Source: Pseudoalteromonas luteoviolacea
GTDB taxonomy: Bacteria; Pseudomonadota; Gammaproteobacteria; Enterobacterales; Alteromonadaceae
Length of the DNA: 64,000 nt
Assembly (NCBI RefSeq): GCF_018100925.1
Contig: NZ_JAGJEH010000012.1
Location: 1 to 64,000 of the forward strand
Direction: 5' to 3'
In this document: positions 34,989 through 44,771 of the stretch, piece by piece
Numbering within the stretch: the first letter of the stretch is position 1
Layout: the number at the start of each line of letters is the position of its first letter
The notes under the pieces: model-generated
Database searches by the model: none
What the model saw: only the letters and a program-made list of their open reading frames with translations
Told to the model about the DNA's origin: nothing
Program-made: the position numbers and the translations under genes

Positions 34989-35073
34989 GCCAGTGTGATG
35001 GAATTGGTAGACATGACGGATTCAAAATCCGTTGCCTTCGGGCGTGGCGGTTCAAGTCCGCCCACTGGTACCA
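34989..35073 (+). tRNA. tRNA-Leu (anticodon CAA)
   Basis: This 85-base tRNA has the long variable arm of a class II tRNA. The acceptor stem pairs GCCAGTG with CACTGGT (a G-U pair at the base end), the anticodon stem ACGGA/TCCGT encloses TTCAAAA, so the anticodon is CAA and reads UUG. The T loop is GTTCAAG-like, and CCA is encoded at 35071-35073. It stands alone with its own promoter and terminator. Confidence 0.95.
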
Positions 35074-35081
35074 CTTTTTAT

Positions 35082-35111
35082 AGCCCCAGAATGCTTTCTG
35101 GGGCTTTTTTA
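35082..35111 (+). terminator. Terminator after tRNA-Leu
   Basis: AGCCCCAGAA (35082-35091), loop TGCT and TTCTGGGGCT (35096-35105) form a perfect ten-pair stem followed by a T run. It begins eight bases after the tRNA CCA end. Confidence 0.92.
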
Positions 35112-35212
35112 TTTCTGCCTTTACCCTTCTTGCGACTTCTGTGTGAACCGCACCCAGTGTTTATTTCCAGACAAACGAATTCTAATCTGCAGTATATTTA
35201 GAGGTTTTGGCT

Positions 35213-35455
35213 TTACTTGTGAAGCTTTACAGGGGCTTTATACACGTTAAGCAGGTAGCTTTTCTCTTTTGGTGAGAGCTTTAATCCTTCCAATATTTCC
35301 ATATCTATATTGACCGGTTCGTCATGTTTTATCATATAAATAATTGAATCAGCTAGGCGCACTTTATTGCGAGTCGACATTTGAATATAGATAATGTAAA
35401 TCGCAGCTAGCACAATTGGTATTAATAATACGAATATTGTAATGAAAATTTCCAT
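35213..35455 (-). CDS. Small single-pass membrane protein, unknown
   Basis: The 80-residue protein has one N-terminal membrane segment (about residues 3-25) and a charged soluble tail that ends KEKSYLLNVYKAP. No family is recognised. A GTG at 35467 would add four residues; ATG 35455 is preferred because GAGAG stands just upstream. It lies alone between tRNA-Leu and the divergent histidine kinase gene. Confidence 0.55.
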   Translation of the reverse strand: MEIFITIFVLLIPIVLAAIYIIYIQMSTRNKVRLADSIIYMIKHDEPVNIDMEILEGLKLSPKEKSYLLNVYKAPVKLHK

Positions 35456-35612
35456 TTTGACTCTCACAGATTGAATTCAATAGGGATGATGACAATAGTT
35501 GGCATAAAATAGTTCATAAAAAGTGCTTTATACCTTTATTGCTGGGGTTATGAATCTAAAGTAACTATCCGCAGAGGGGATACCATAATACTTATCTTCG
35601 ACTAGACTTTAG

Positions 35613-37451
35613 TTGGGGCGAAATACATTATTGGGTAACTTTGTGCAGTTAAAGCAGTCACTTTTACTTTTTAAAACAGCCGCAGTGGGTTCTGCGATTG
35701 TGATTATGGTTGCAAGTTGGTTCTTGTACGTTCAGCTACAGCAAACCCGAACTCTGAATGATCACCTTTTTCAACTTCAGACTCAGATTCAGCGTTTGCT
35801 GGATCAGGAAGAGCGCTTTTTAATAGAGCGCCAACGCGAGAGTCTAGCATCGATTGAAGATGATAGAGCTTCCTATCGCAAGAGTTATAGTCAATTGTTA
35901 AATATGCTGGTGGTTCAACAAAGGGATCTTACTTTACTCTTTAAACTAGACGAGGAAGTTAAGCGGTTTACTCTCAAGTACGAGCAGCTAGCATCTATGC
36001 AGGCGTTGTTGGGCTATAATAAAGAAGAGGGGGTCTATGGTAACTTTCGGCGTCAGGCTCATGCCCTACAGGATATTGCCAAACAAACCCAACACCCCCG
36101 CTTAGAGATTTTGCTGCTGGAGCTGCGACGCAGGGAGAAAGATTTTTTACTACGGCTCGAACCAAACTATTTGCTTATTCATCAAGATTTATTGAGCAGA
36201 ACAGAGCAGTTGATCACAGTACAGTTCCCTGAAAAATCGCACGAGTTACTTTCCATCCTCAACCAGTACCAACACGGCTTTAAAACTTATATCAGCGTAT
36301 TGCAAAAACAAGGGTTAGATCACAGCCAAGGTGTGAGATCAGAGTTACATCAGTTGAAGATTTCCATTAGAAATCACTTTGAAGTGGTGTCAAAGCAGCT
36401 TTTTAATGAAGCATTGAATGAAAAACAAAGCTTAATTTTGACCTGCTTAGTGATCATCGTTTCGATCAGTTGTTTCAGTTTATTGTTACTGTTTGTGCTG
36501 AACACTCGTATCTCTGAGCATATTATATCAATTAGCCGAGTACTAAAAAATGTTGCGCAACACGAAGACTTCTCAATGCGGGTAAACATTGAAGGTGAAG
36601 ATGAAATTGCACAGATAGCACACCATTTGGATAGTTTACTGGCGTTTATTGAGACCTTGCTTGAAAGGCTTACAGCAGCACAACAAAGGTTGATCGAAGA
36701 GGCCAAAATGGCCAGCTTAGGCAATATGGTGAGTGGGTTTGCACATGAATTAAATACACCTCTTGGTGTTGCAATTACCAGTCAATCGCACTTAAAAGAA
36801 CAAGTTGAAGTACTTAAAAAAGACTTAGAATCTGGGCAGTTGCAAAAGCAAACTTTAACTAATCTGATTGCTGAAGCCGAGTCTGCACTCTCTTTGTTGG
36901 AGAATAACTTACTAAGAACTGCCTCTTTGATTGATGATTTTAAAAAGGTGTCAGTTCAGCAAGAGTATGATGAAGTTCAAGAGTTTAGTCTCAATGCATT
37001 GGTGAATGGGGTTTTAGATTGTTATCAACATGAATTAAAACAACCTGACTACCATATCGAAGTAGAAATACCTGAGCAATTAATGCTAAACAGCTATCCG
37101 AACGTCTTTGTACAAATTTTAACTTATAGCTTCAACAATTGTATTCAGCATGCAAAACAAGAAGGTAAGTTACTGAATATCGTCGTTTCGGCATTGATCG
37201 TGAATAATTATATTCATTTGTATATCAAAGATGATGGTAGAGGCATAGATAAGGAGCTATTACCTGTTATTTTTGAGCCTTTTATTACCACGCAGAGAAA
37301 TAAAGGCGGCATCGGGCTCGGTTTGAGTATTATCTATAACTTAGTGACTCAGAAGTTAGCTGGGGAAGTAAAAATACAAAGCCCCGCACATGGCGGGGCT
37401 TGTTTACATATCATTTTAGCGAATACGGTGTTTCGCTTAGACGCGGATTAG
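35613..37451 (+). CDS. Orphan sensor histidine kinase
   Basis: This 612-residue membrane sensor kinase has a membrane segment near residues 21-40, a periplasmic helical domain (about 41-270, probably a four-helix bundle), a second membrane helix (about 275-297), a HAMP region (about 298-350), and a kinase core: H box with His378 (FAHELNTPLG), N box NNCIQHAKQEG, G1 DDGRGI and G2 GGIGLGLSI. No response regulator lies beside it and there is no receiver domain. The signal is unknown. The start is uncertain (TTG 35613, TTG 35631 or GTG 35643). Its stop overlaps the end of the convergent DUF885 gene by four bases. Confidence 0.85.
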   Translation: MGRNTLLGNFVQLKQSLLLFKTAAVGSAIVIMVASWFLYVQLQQTRTLNDHLFQLQTQIQRLLDQEERFLIERQRESLASIEDDRASYRKSYSQLLNMLVVQQRDLTLLFKLDEEVKRFTLKYEQLASMQALLGYNKEEGVYGNFRRQAHALQDIAKQTQHPRLEILLLELRRREKDFLLRLEPNYLLIHQDLLSRTEQLITVQFPEKSHELLSILNQYQHGFKTYISVLQKQGLDHSQGVRSELHQLKISIRNHFEVVSKQLFNEALNEKQSLILTCLVIIVSISCFSLLLLFVLNTRISEHIISISRVLKNVAQHEDFSMRVNIEGEDEIAQIAHHLDSLLAFIETLLERLTAAQQRLIEEAKMASLGNMVSGFAHELNTPLGVAITSQSHLKEQVEVLKKDLESGQLQKQTLTNLIAEAESALSLLENNLLRTASLIDDFKKVSVQQEYDEVQEFSLNALVNGVLDCYQHELKQPDYHIEVEIPEQLMLNSYPNVFVQILTYSFNNCIQHAKQEGKLLNIVVSALIVNNYIHLYIKDDGRGIDKELLPVIFEPFITTQRNKGGIGLGLSIIYNLVTQKLAGEVKIQSPAHGGACLHIILANTVFRLDAD

Positions 37452-39277
37452 CTTTGTTTGCTTGCAACCCACTGATCAACGAACTGCTCTAATACATTTA
37501 AAGGAACAGGGCCGTTTTTAAGTACTACGTCGTGGAATTCACGAATATCGAACTTATCGCCAAGCTCTTTCTTAGCCGCTTCGCGAAGTTCAACAATTTT
37601 GATCATACCAATTTTGTATGCAGTCGCTTGGCTTGGCATCACAATATGGCGCTCTACCATTTTGACAGCATCCGATTTCGCGTTAGGCGTGTTATTTACG
37701 TAGTAATCGATACCTTCTTGGCGTGTCCATTTCATTGCGTGGATACCAGTATCAACCACTAAACGACATGCACGCCAGAGCTCCATTGCTAGACGGCCAA
37801 AGTCTGAATATGGGTCTTCATACAAACCCATTTCTTTAGGTACTAGCTCAGAGTATAAGCCCCAACCTTCGGTGTAAGCTGTGTAGCGACCAAACTTACG
37901 GAACTTAGGCATATTTTCAAGCTCTTGGGCAATGGCAATTTGCATATGGTGACCTGGTACACCTTCGTGATAGGCTAAAGCTTCCATTTGGTAGGTTGGC
38001 ATCGCTTCCATATCATAAAGGTTTGCATAGTAAATGCCCGGGCGAGAACCGTCAGGCGTTGGCTGCTGATAGAATGCCTTACCAGCTGCTTTTTCACGGA
38101 AAGCCTCAACACGCTTAACTATCATGTCAGCCTTTGGCTTAACGATGAATAGCTCGTCTAAGCGAGACTTCATGTTGTCAATCATCGCTGTCGCATCAGC
38201 TAGATATTTTGCTTTGCCTTCTTCTGTATTTGGTAGATAGAACTGCTTATCGGTTCTCATGAACTCCATAAATGCTTTTAAGTCACCTTTGAAACCAACT
38301 TTGTCCTTGATTTCACGCATTTCGTCATGAATACGAGCAACTTCTTGCAAGCCAATCTTATGAATCTCTGCTGCAGAAAGCTTGGTTGTTGTTGTACGCT
38401 CAAGTGCAACGTTGAAGAACTTTTCACCCTCAGGGAATTTCCAAACACCGTCGCGGTTGTCCGCACGCTTTTCCAACTTATTTAGATAGTTGATTAACTT
38501 GCTATAAGATGGTTTTACAGCAGATGTCAGGGCGTTGTTAGCCTCTGTGATAAGTGCGTCTTTTTCATTTTGTGCGATCTCTAACTTGGCAACTTTTCTC
38601 TTGAAGTCAGCCAAAAGTGTAGAGTCTTCACCTTTGGAGAAAGGTGCGCCTTGAATAATATTTTTGCTCGACTCAATAACATGAGGGAATACAAATTTAG
38701 GTGCAATAATGCCTGCTTCCGCACGTTTCTCTAGATCTTCGACTAATTGGTCGAACACGGTTGTTACGCCATTAAGGCGAGAGATATACGCTTTTGCATC
38801 TTTAACGTCGGCGATTTGGTGTTGGTTAATCAAAAATGCAGGGATCATTGAGTGCGTGCCAAACATTTGATTAACTGGGTAAGAATAACGACGCCATTTG
38901 AAATCTTCGATCTCTTCAACAAGGCCCTGTTTAAACAAGTCGTAGCTTACCTGAGTTTGAGGGTCTAATTTACTGCGGTCAATGGCATTGATAGCAGCAA
39001 GATCTTGTTTAGTTAATTCAAGGTCTTCTAATTGACGTGCTTCTGAGCCGTCGTCCCACTTGTCATAGTCTTTTTTAATACCCAAATAAGTTTGGTAAAT
39101 AGGACTACGCATGACACTGCGATTAAATGACTCTTCGAATAGAGCATTTGCTTTTTCTACTTCACTTTGAACAACTTGTTGCACAGGAGCTACAGGCTTT
39201 GGTTGTTCAGCCGTTTGCTGGCAGCCTGCCAATAACGTCGCTGAGATTGCAGCAGCGATAATGGTAAGTTTACGCAT
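37448..39277 (-). CDS. DUF885 family lipoprotein, metallopeptidase-like
   Basis: The 609-residue lipoprotein has a signal peptide with lipobox LAGC (Cys19) and a DUF885 body. Its motif YHEGVPGHHMQ near residue 440 resembles a zinc HExxH-type site, and a downstream Glu in the YTEGWGLYSE segment could be the third ligand, so it is probably a zinc peptidase or carboxypeptidase-like hydrolase of the envelope. Substrate unknown. Similar large DUF885 lipoproteins are abundant in Alteromonadales. It is a single gene. Confidence 0.85.
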   Translation of the reverse strand: MRKLTIIAAAISATLLAGCQQTAEQPKPVAPVQQVVQSEVEKANALFEESFNRSVMRSPIYQTYLGIKKDYDKWDDGSEARQLEDLELTKQDLAAINAIDRSKLDPQTQVSYDLFKQGLVEEIEDFKWRRYSYPVNQMFGTHSMIPAFLINQHQIADVKDAKAYISRLNGVTTVFDQLVEDLEKRAEAGIIAPKFVFPHVIESSKNIIQGAPFSKGEDSTLLADFKRKVAKLEIAQNEKDALITEANNALTSAVKPSYSKLINYLNKLEKRADNRDGVWKFPEGEKFFNVALERTTTTKLSAAEIHKIGLQEVARIHDEMREIKDKVGFKGDLKAFMEFMRTDKQFYLPNTEEGKAKYLADATAMIDNMKSRLDELFIVKPKADMIVKRVEAFREKAAGKAFYQQPTPDGSRPGIYYANLYDMEAMPTYQMEALAYHEGVPGHHMQIAIAQELENMPKFRKFGRYTAYTEGWGLYSELVPKEMGLYEDPYSDFGRLAMELWRACRLVVDTGIHAMKWTRQEGIDYYVNNTPNAKSDAVKMVERHIVMPSQATAYKIGMIKIVELREAAKKELGDKFDIREFHDVVLKNGPVPLNVLEQFVDQWVASKQS

Positions 39278-39419
39278 GTTTTACCCTTCTTATTTTATAT
39301 ATTCAGATATATGAGCCCACAAGAGATTGCCTCTCTTAGTGTAGGATATTATATGGCACGCAACGACTAGCAACCAAATTCTTTGGTTGAAAGCAAAGTC
39401 GCAATAGATGTACCCCAAT

Positions 39420-40556
39420 TTAGACAAACAATTCTAACAGGTCATTAAGGTATCTGTGACCTTTATTTGTTACAAACCATGAATCACCGAGATCTTCCAA
39501 CAAACCTAGTTTAATTGCTTGGTTTAGCTGTGTTTGTATATCTGTTTCCTGTAAACCTGTGTAGGCTTCAAAATGAGCCTTTGGAGTTGCTTCTAGCAGG
39601 CGAAACGTATTCATGAAAAACTCAAACGCTTGGTCTTCTAAGTTGACTTGCCAGCTGTCGTATATGTATGGTTTGGTCAAGTCCATATACCCTCTAGGGT
39701 GCTTCACTTTGACGGTACGCAAAATTTGTTGCTGTTCGGGTTGTGTGATCTTGCCATGAGCACCACAGCCTATGCCAAGGTAGTCACCAAAGCGCCAATA
39801 ATTGAGATTATGTTTGCATTTAAAACCTGATTTTGAATAACCGGATATCTCATATTGCTGATATCCGTGCTGCGCCAGCAGCGCTTGTCCTGCTTCTTGT
39901 ATTGCCCACAAAGTTTCGTCTTCGGGCAATTTAGGAGGCTTTGATGCAAATTGGGTGTTTGGTTCAATGGTTAATTGATACCAAGAGATATGCGGAGGAT
40001 TGAGTTCAATTACGCGTCTTAAATCGCTCAGAGCATCATCTAAAGACTGATTGGGTAGACCGTGCATCAAATCCATATTAAAGCTATTTAACCCTGCATC
40101 ATGTGCTTCAGCGGCAGCATTGAGGGCTTCATGTTCACCGTGAATGCGACCCAGTGCCTTAAGTTTATCGCTTTGTAAACTTTGCACACCAATTGAGATT
40201 CGATTTATGCCAGCCTGTACATAATGTTTAAAGCGATCACTCTCAACAGTGCCAGGGTTGGCCTCTAAGGTAATTTCAATATCGTCTTCAAAGCCAATTA
40301 GAGCTTCTATTTGCTGTAAAAGGTCAACGTAAGCATCGCCAGAAAGCAAGCTCGGTGTGCCGCCGCCGACGAATATGCTATGCAGTTTTCTACCTTGTAC
40401 AAGGTGTAGATCTGCTTTGAGGTCATCAATTAAATGACCAATGTATTCTTGCTCAGGGATGGTGCCTTTTTGACTATGGCTGTTGAAATCACAGTAAGGG
40501 CATTTTTGCACGCACCAAGGTACGTGCACATATAAACTTAAAGGAGGAAGGTTCAC
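39420..40556 (-). CDS. hemW: Radical SAM protein HemW
   Basis: HemW (378 residues) is a radical SAM protein related to HemN that binds heme and is thought to insert it in target proteins. The iron-sulfur cluster cysteines are Cys15, Cys19 and Cys22 (WCVQKCPYC); GGGTPSLL and ISIGVQSL are also present. It lacks the extra N-terminal residues and cysteine that mark the true oxidase HemN. The start is GTG 40556, overlapping the rdgB stop by four bases. Confidence 0.93.
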   Translation of the reverse strand: MNLPPLSLYVHVPWCVQKCPYCDFNSHSQKGTIPEQEYIGHLIDDLKADLHLVQGRKLHSIFVGGGTPSLLSGDAYVDLLQQIEALIGFEDDIEITLEANPGTVESDRFKHYVQAGINRISIGVQSLQSDKLKALGRIHGEHEALNAAAEAHDAGLNSFNMDLMHGLPNQSLDDALSDLRRVIELNPPHISWYQLTIEPNTQFASKPPKLPEDETLWAIQEAGQALLAQHGYQQYEISGYSKSGFKCKHNLNYWRFGDYLGIGCGAHGKITQPEQQQILRTVKVKHPRGYMDLTKPYIYDSWQVNLEDQAFEFFMNTFRLLEATPKAHFEAYTGLQETDIQTQLNQAIKLGLLEDLGDSWFVTNKGHRYLNDLLELFV

Positions 40557-41146
40557 TGGATGCTCTTAAAATGTGTCATGAGTTGTTGGAGTGCCTGTCC
40601 TCTGTGACTAACGGTGTTTTTCTCTTCCTTACTCAATTCAGCGGCCATGCGCTGCAGACTATCAACCCAAAAAACTGGGTCGTAACCAAACCCGCCGTCA
40701 CCGTGCTGCGTTGTAGCGATGGCGCCCTCCCAGCTTGCTTGGCAAATAATGGGTGTGGGGTCATTGGCATGTCGCATATAAACTAACACACACCAAAAGC
40801 GGGCCGTACGGTTTGTTACACCATCTAAATCAACCAGTAATTTATCGATGTTTTGCTGGTCACTTGCATCACTACCAGCAAAGCGCGCTGAGTACACACC
40901 TGGTGCCCCATCGAGTGCATCAACTTCTAAACCCGAATCATCAGCAATGGCAGGTAGGCCAGTCTCTTTTGCTGCGTGTCGAGCCTTAATAATGGCATTT
41001 TCTACAAAAGTAGTGCCTGTTTCTTCCACATCAGAGACTTCAAATTGGCTCTGTGGCAGCACTTCAATTTGCATGCTTTCAAGCATACCGCCCAGCTCTC
41101 TGACTTTGCCTTGGTTTCCTGTGGCAAGCACGATTTGTTTTGTCAT
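40553..41146 (-). CDS. rdgB: XTP/dITP diphosphatase
   Basis: RdgB (197 residues) hydrolyses dITP, XTP and dXTP to keep deaminated purines out of DNA. Key segments are LATGNQGKVRE at the N-terminus, ADDSGLEVDALDGAPGVYSAR, and GGFGYDPVFWV, with SHRGQAL at the end. It lies four bases after the DUF4426 gene and overlaps hemW, as in many gammaproteobacteria. Confidence 0.95.
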   Translation of the reverse strand: MTKQIVLATGNQGKVRELGGMLESMQIEVLPQSQFEVSDVEETGTTFVENAIIKARHAAKETGLPAIADDSGLEVDALDGAPGVYSARFAGSDASDQQNIDKLLVDLDGVTNRTARFWCVLVYMRHANDPTPIICQASWEGAIATTQHGDGGFGYDPVFWVDSLQRMAAELSKEEKNTVSHRGQALQQLMTHFKSIQ

Positions 41147-41150
41147 ATCT

Positions 41151-41591
41151 TTAATCTACGTAGAACTTTTGTTGAAATTTTAATAATTGATGATTATTAC
41201 CTTGCTGGATGTTTAACTCGAAACGGTAAACATCTTCATTGTAATAATCGAGTTGTGCGAGGTAATAAATGGCATCGCCTTCAATCACTTGTTTAAATGT
41301 AAGGGACTTTTTATTGCCCAGTAAGTTTTTTGCGAAACCAGATATTTGCACTTCTTGCGCGGTTTTTGATTGGTCTTTTGCCAGCACCGAAATATTGATC
41401 AAGGCTTTATTTTCGCTGCGAACTACACCATACACTTTGGCGACGCTGGGTTGAATAAAAGTTGATGGAAAGGCGATGTAGTGCACTTCCCAATTACCTA
41501 AATTTTTATACTGCCCACCTGACTCTGAATTATTCGCCTGAGTATGAAAAGCGGCCAATACCAGTAAAATTACGGAAAGATAGAATCGCAT
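41151..41591 (-). CDS. DUF4426 periplasmic protein
   Basis: This 146-residue exported protein has a signal peptide (about residues 1-19, HTQA) and matches the DUF4426 family. These proteins occur between yggT and rdgB in marine gammaproteobacteria. The mature part looks all-beta. Function is unknown. Confidence 0.78.
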   Translation of the reverse strand: MRFYLSVILLVLAAFHTQANNSESGGQYKNLGNWEVHYIAFPSTFIQPSVAKVYGVVRSENKALINISVLAKDQSKTAQEVQISGFAKNLLGNKKSLTFKQVIEGDAIYYLAQLDYYNEDVYRFELNIQQGNNHQLLKFQQKFYVD

Positions 41592-41611
41592 AGTACCTCA
41601 CTTTCATATGC

Positions 41612-42145
41612 TTAGTGCATGAAGTCCATCACCAAATGTTGTAAGAACATCATGCCAATCAACACCACCATAATGGACAAATCGAGTCCACCAAGCGGTG
41701 GGATAATTTTTCTAATTGGGCGCAGTAGTGGTTCAGTTAACTGTTCAAAAACAGCTGCTGCTGGGTTGTAACCCTGTACCACCCAGCTCAATAGAGCGCG
41801 GATCACTAAAATCCAAAAAACCAAGCTAAATGCTTCTCGTAGTACAGTTAACAGCCCACCAATAGCTGCTGTAGCGGCATCCCAATGACCGCTAAACACT
41901 AACATCAACACAGATACCTTGGCGCCTGCGACGATAAAAGCAAGCACCAGTGATGCTACGTCAATACCTGCAAAACCAGGAATAACTTTTCGTAAAGGGT
42001 TAACAGCAAAAGAGGTCGCTTTTACAACAGCCTGACTCACCGGGTTATAAAAATCAACACGTGCCCACTGCATCCAAAAGCGCAGCAGCACTACCATTAA
42101 GAATAGATTAAAAATGGTTTCAATTAAAAAATACATTGCATTCAT
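41612..42145 (-). CDS. YggT family membrane protein
   Basis: The 177-residue membrane protein has two YGGT repeats, each with a helix pair and the motif NPxxxAxxxxTxPLLRPIRKxxP, seen most clearly in the second half (NPAAAVFEQLTEPLLRPIRK); the first half has NPVSQAVVKATSFAVNPLRK. About four membrane segments. It lies between proC and the DUF4426 gene; a link to osmotic response or cell-shape factors has been proposed for relatives, not shown here. Confidence 0.88.
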   Translation of the reverse strand: MNAMYFLIETIFNLFLMVVLLRFWMQWARVDFYNPVSQAVVKATSFAVNPLRKVIPGFAGIDVASLVLAFIVAGAKVSVLMLVFSGHWDAATAAIGGLLTVLREAFSLVFWILVIRALLSWVVQGYNPAAAVFEQLTEPLLRPIRKIIPPLGGLDLSIMVVLIGMMFLQHLVMDFMH

Positions 42146-42154
42146 TTTAGGTCC

Positions 42155-42976
42155 TTAAATTTGTTTTTCCATTTCCTCAGCGCGTGCAATACATGCATCC
42201 ATTGCATTTGCGACGGTCAGGGGAAGTTGATTATCTTTCATTGACTCAATAGCGGCATGGGTGGTTCCACCCTTTGAAGTAACATTAGCGCGGAGCTGCT
42301 CAAGGCTGATATCTGGTTGAGATATGGCCATTTGTGCTGCACCAAGGGCTGTTTGTTGAACCAGTTGCCGTGCTTGTTGCTCATTGAATCCAAGTGCTTT
42401 TGCTTTTTCTTCTATGGCTTGCATAAAGAGAAAAAAGTAGGCCGGGGAAGAGCCTGTCACTGCGATAATATCATTGATCTGGCTTTCTGAATGCAGCCAA
42501 ACGGTCATGCCAGTGGCGCTGAAAATTTGGTCAATAAACCTTTGTTCTTGTTCATCAATATCTTGGCTAAATAAACCGGATACACCAAGCCCAACTAACG
42601 ATGGTGTGTTTGGCATACAGCGCACAAGTTTGGCGGCACTTTGCAGCATTTCTTTCAAACGGGCAAGGGTAATACCCGCTGCAACGGAAATCACCACTTT
42701 GTCAGTCAAGTCGATATTTGCCGAGCGAAAGGTTTCACACAAGGCTTCCATCATTTGTGGTTTGACAGATAGTACAATGACATCAGCACGTTTAATGGCG
42801 TCTATGTTGTCACTAGTTGTTTGAACAGCAAAATCTTGTGCAACTTTATCTAGCTTTTCTTGATTGCGATTGGTAGCAATAATATTGCGGGCGCTGAAAC
42901 CGTTTTTAAGCATGCCGCCAATGATGGCATAGCTCATGTTTCCAGTGCCAATAAATGCGATTGTTTTATTAGACAT
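42155..42976 (-). CDS. proC: Pyrroline-5-carboxylate reductase
   Basis: ProC (273 residues) carries out the last step of proline synthesis with NAD(P)H. The N-terminal FIGTGNMSYAIIGG nucleotide-binding motif and the C-terminal TSKGGTTHAAIESM motif are complete. The frame reaches back to 43024, which would overlap yggS; ATG 42976 is chosen because it gives the normal N-terminus and a gap of 16 bases. Confidence 0.95.
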   Translation of the reverse strand: MSNKTIAFIGTGNMSYAIIGGMLKNGFSARNIIATNRNQEKLDKVAQDFAVQTTSDNIDAIKRADVIVLSVKPQMMEALCETFRSANIDLTDKVVISVAAGITLARLKEMLQSAAKLVRCMPNTPSLVGLGVSGLFSQDIDEQEQRFIDQIFSATGMTVWLHSESQINDIIAVTGSSPAYFFLFMQAIEEKAKALGFNEQQARQLVQQTALGAAQMAISQPDISLEQLRANVTSKGGTTHAAIESMKDNQLPLTVANAMDACIARAEEMEKQI

Positions 42977-42992
42977 ATTATCTGTGTGGCCT

Positions 42993-43676
42993 TTATTGTC
43001 TTTTACCAAAAATATCGGTACCAATTCTTACCATAGTGGCACCAGCTGAAACGGCGGGTTCTAAATCGCCACTCATGCCCATTGAAAGGGTATCGATATG
43101 TGGATATTGGGTCTTTAGTTTATCAAAGCAATGTTTCATTTGCTGAAAATATTGCAGTTGCTGGTTAACATCATCTGTTTGTGCGGTTATCGTCATTAAA
43201 CCTCTCAAAGTGAGCTGCTTTGTTTCACTGATAAATTGAGCAAGGTCTGACAGCTCCTCTAGGGGGCATCCTGATTTTTTTTCGTCTTGGCTAATGTTAA
43301 CTTGAATAAGAACATTGAGCGGTTTTAGATTTGTTGGCCGCTGTTCACTTAAACGTCTCGCTATTTTGATTCGATCGACGCTTTGCACCCAGTTGAAGTG
43401 TTCAGCGATATGTCGCGACTTATTCGATTGAATAGGACCAATAAAGTGCCACTCAATGTCTTTGTACTGTTTGAAGTGCATGACTTTATCGACGGCTTCT
43501 TGTACATAAGATTCGCCAAATAGACGCTGGCCTGCGTCATATGCTTGCTGGATAAGTTCGATTGGTTTGGTTTTAGATACAGCCAAAAGTTGCACAGGGT
43601 CAGAAATATGACAATTTTGCTCTGCTTTTGTAATGCGATCGTAGGCGTTATTTAGCCGTTCTGCTATTGTAACCAT
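42993..43676 (-). CDS. yggS: PLP homeostasis protein YggS
   Basis: The 227-residue protein is the single-domain PLP-binding barrel of the YggS/PROSC family, which buffers pyridoxal phosphate. The PLP lysine lies in LLAVSKTKP, and FGESYVQEA and LSMGMSGD motifs are present. ATG 43676 aligns with E. coli YggS; a frame start at 43703 would abut pilT, which runs in the opposite direction from 43706. Confidence 0.93.
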   Translation of the reverse strand: MVTIAERLNNAYDRITKAEQNCHISDPVQLLAVSKTKPIELIQQAYDAGQRLFGESYVQEAVDKVMHFKQYKDIEWHFIGPIQSNKSRHIAEHFNWVQSVDRIKIARRLSEQRPTNLKPLNVLIQVNISQDEKKSGCPLEELSDLAQFISETKQLTLRGLMTITAQTDDVNQQLQYFQQMKHCFDKLKTQYPHIDTLSMGMSGDLEPAVSAGATMVRIGTDIFGKRQ

Positions 43677-43705
43677 ATTATTGTTTGCTCGTTGTGGAGT
43701 CATAG

Positions 43706-44755
43706 ATGGATATTACTGAATTATTAGCCTTTAGTGTGCAGCATAAAGCGTCGGATCTACACCTTTCTTCGGAAGTTTCTCCAATGATCCGTGTTGACGG
43801 TGACGTACGCCGCATAAATATTCCCGCTTTAGAAGCGAAGGATGTAAATAGTTTAATTTACGATATTATGAATGATAACCAGCGCAAGGACTATGAGCAA
43901 AACCTTGAGGTGGATTTTTCGTTTGAAGTACCTAATTTAGCACGCTTTCGTGTTAATGCGTTTAACACGAGTCGCGGGCCTGCCGCGGTATTTCGTACTA
44001 TTCCAAGTACCGTATTGACCCTAGATGAATTAGGTGCGCCAGATATTTTTAAAAAAATAGCAGAAAACCAGCGCGGACTGGTGCTTGTAACTGGGCCCAC
44101 AGGCTCGGGTAAGTCAACGACGCTTGCGGCCATGGTCGACTATATCAATAGCAGCAAGCATCACCATATTTTGACGATAGAAGACCCCATTGAATTTGTT
44201 CATCAAAATCAACTGAGTTTGATTAATCAACGTGAGGTGCACCGCGATACTCATAGCTTCAATGCTGCACTACGCAGTGCGCTGCGTGAAGACCCCGATG
44301 TTATTTTAGTGGGTGAGTTACGTGACTTGGAAACGATTCGTTTAGCCATGACAGCGGCAGAAACGGGTCACCTTGTATTCGGCACATTGCACACCACATC
44401 GGCACCTAAAACCATCGACCGTATTATTGATGTATTCCCTGGTGAAGAAAAAGATATGGTTCGCTCTATGTTATCAGAGTCGCTACAGGCGGTGATTTCA
44501 CAAACACTGATTAAAAAAGTCGGTGGAGGACGCGTTGCGGCACATGAAATCATGTTAGGTGTGCCTGCAATACGTAATTTGATCCGTGAAGATAAGATAG
44601 CTCAAATGTACTCAGCTATTCAAACAGGCGCCCTGCATGGAATGCAGACCATGGACCAGTGTTTAATGAACTTGGTGAACCACGGTTTGATCACAACCCA
44701 AGATGCGCATACAAAAGCACATGATAAAAACCAATTTGGTGCCGCAGGATTTTAA
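43706..44755 (+). CDS. pilT: Type IV pilus retraction ATPase PilT
   Basis: PilT (349 residues) is the hexameric motor that retracts type IV pili for twitching and DNA uptake. Walker A is GPTGSGKST near residue 130, the Asp box DPDVILVGELRD and the His box ETGHLVFGTLHTTSA are intact, and the PilT-specific AIRNLIRE helix is near residue 288. It is divergent from yggS and lies 16 bases before pilU. Confidence 0.96.
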   Translation: MDITELLAFSVQHKASDLHLSSEVSPMIRVDGDVRRINIPALEAKDVNSLIYDIMNDNQRKDYEQNLEVDFSFEVPNLARFRVNAFNTSRGPAAVFRTIPSTVLTLDELGAPDIFKKIAENQRGLVLVTGPTGSGKSTTLAAMVDYINSSKHHHILTIEDPIEFVHQNQLSLINQREVHRDTHSFNAALRSALREDPDVILVGELRDLETIRLAMTAAETGHLVFGTLHTTSAPKTIDRIIDVFPGEEKDMVRSMLSESLQAVISQTLIKKVGGGRVAAHEIMLGVPAIRNLIREDKIAQMYSAIQTGALHGMQTMDQCLMNLVNHGLITTQDAHTKAHDKNQFGAAGF

Positions 44756-44771
44756 TACAAGGTTTTAAACA

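Noticed and set aside
34941..35250. Two plus-strand frames across tRNA-Leu
   Set aside because: They read through the tRNA and its terminator and have no coding features.
40848..41183. 111-residue frame on the plus strand
   Set aside because: Opposite-strand shadow of rdgB.
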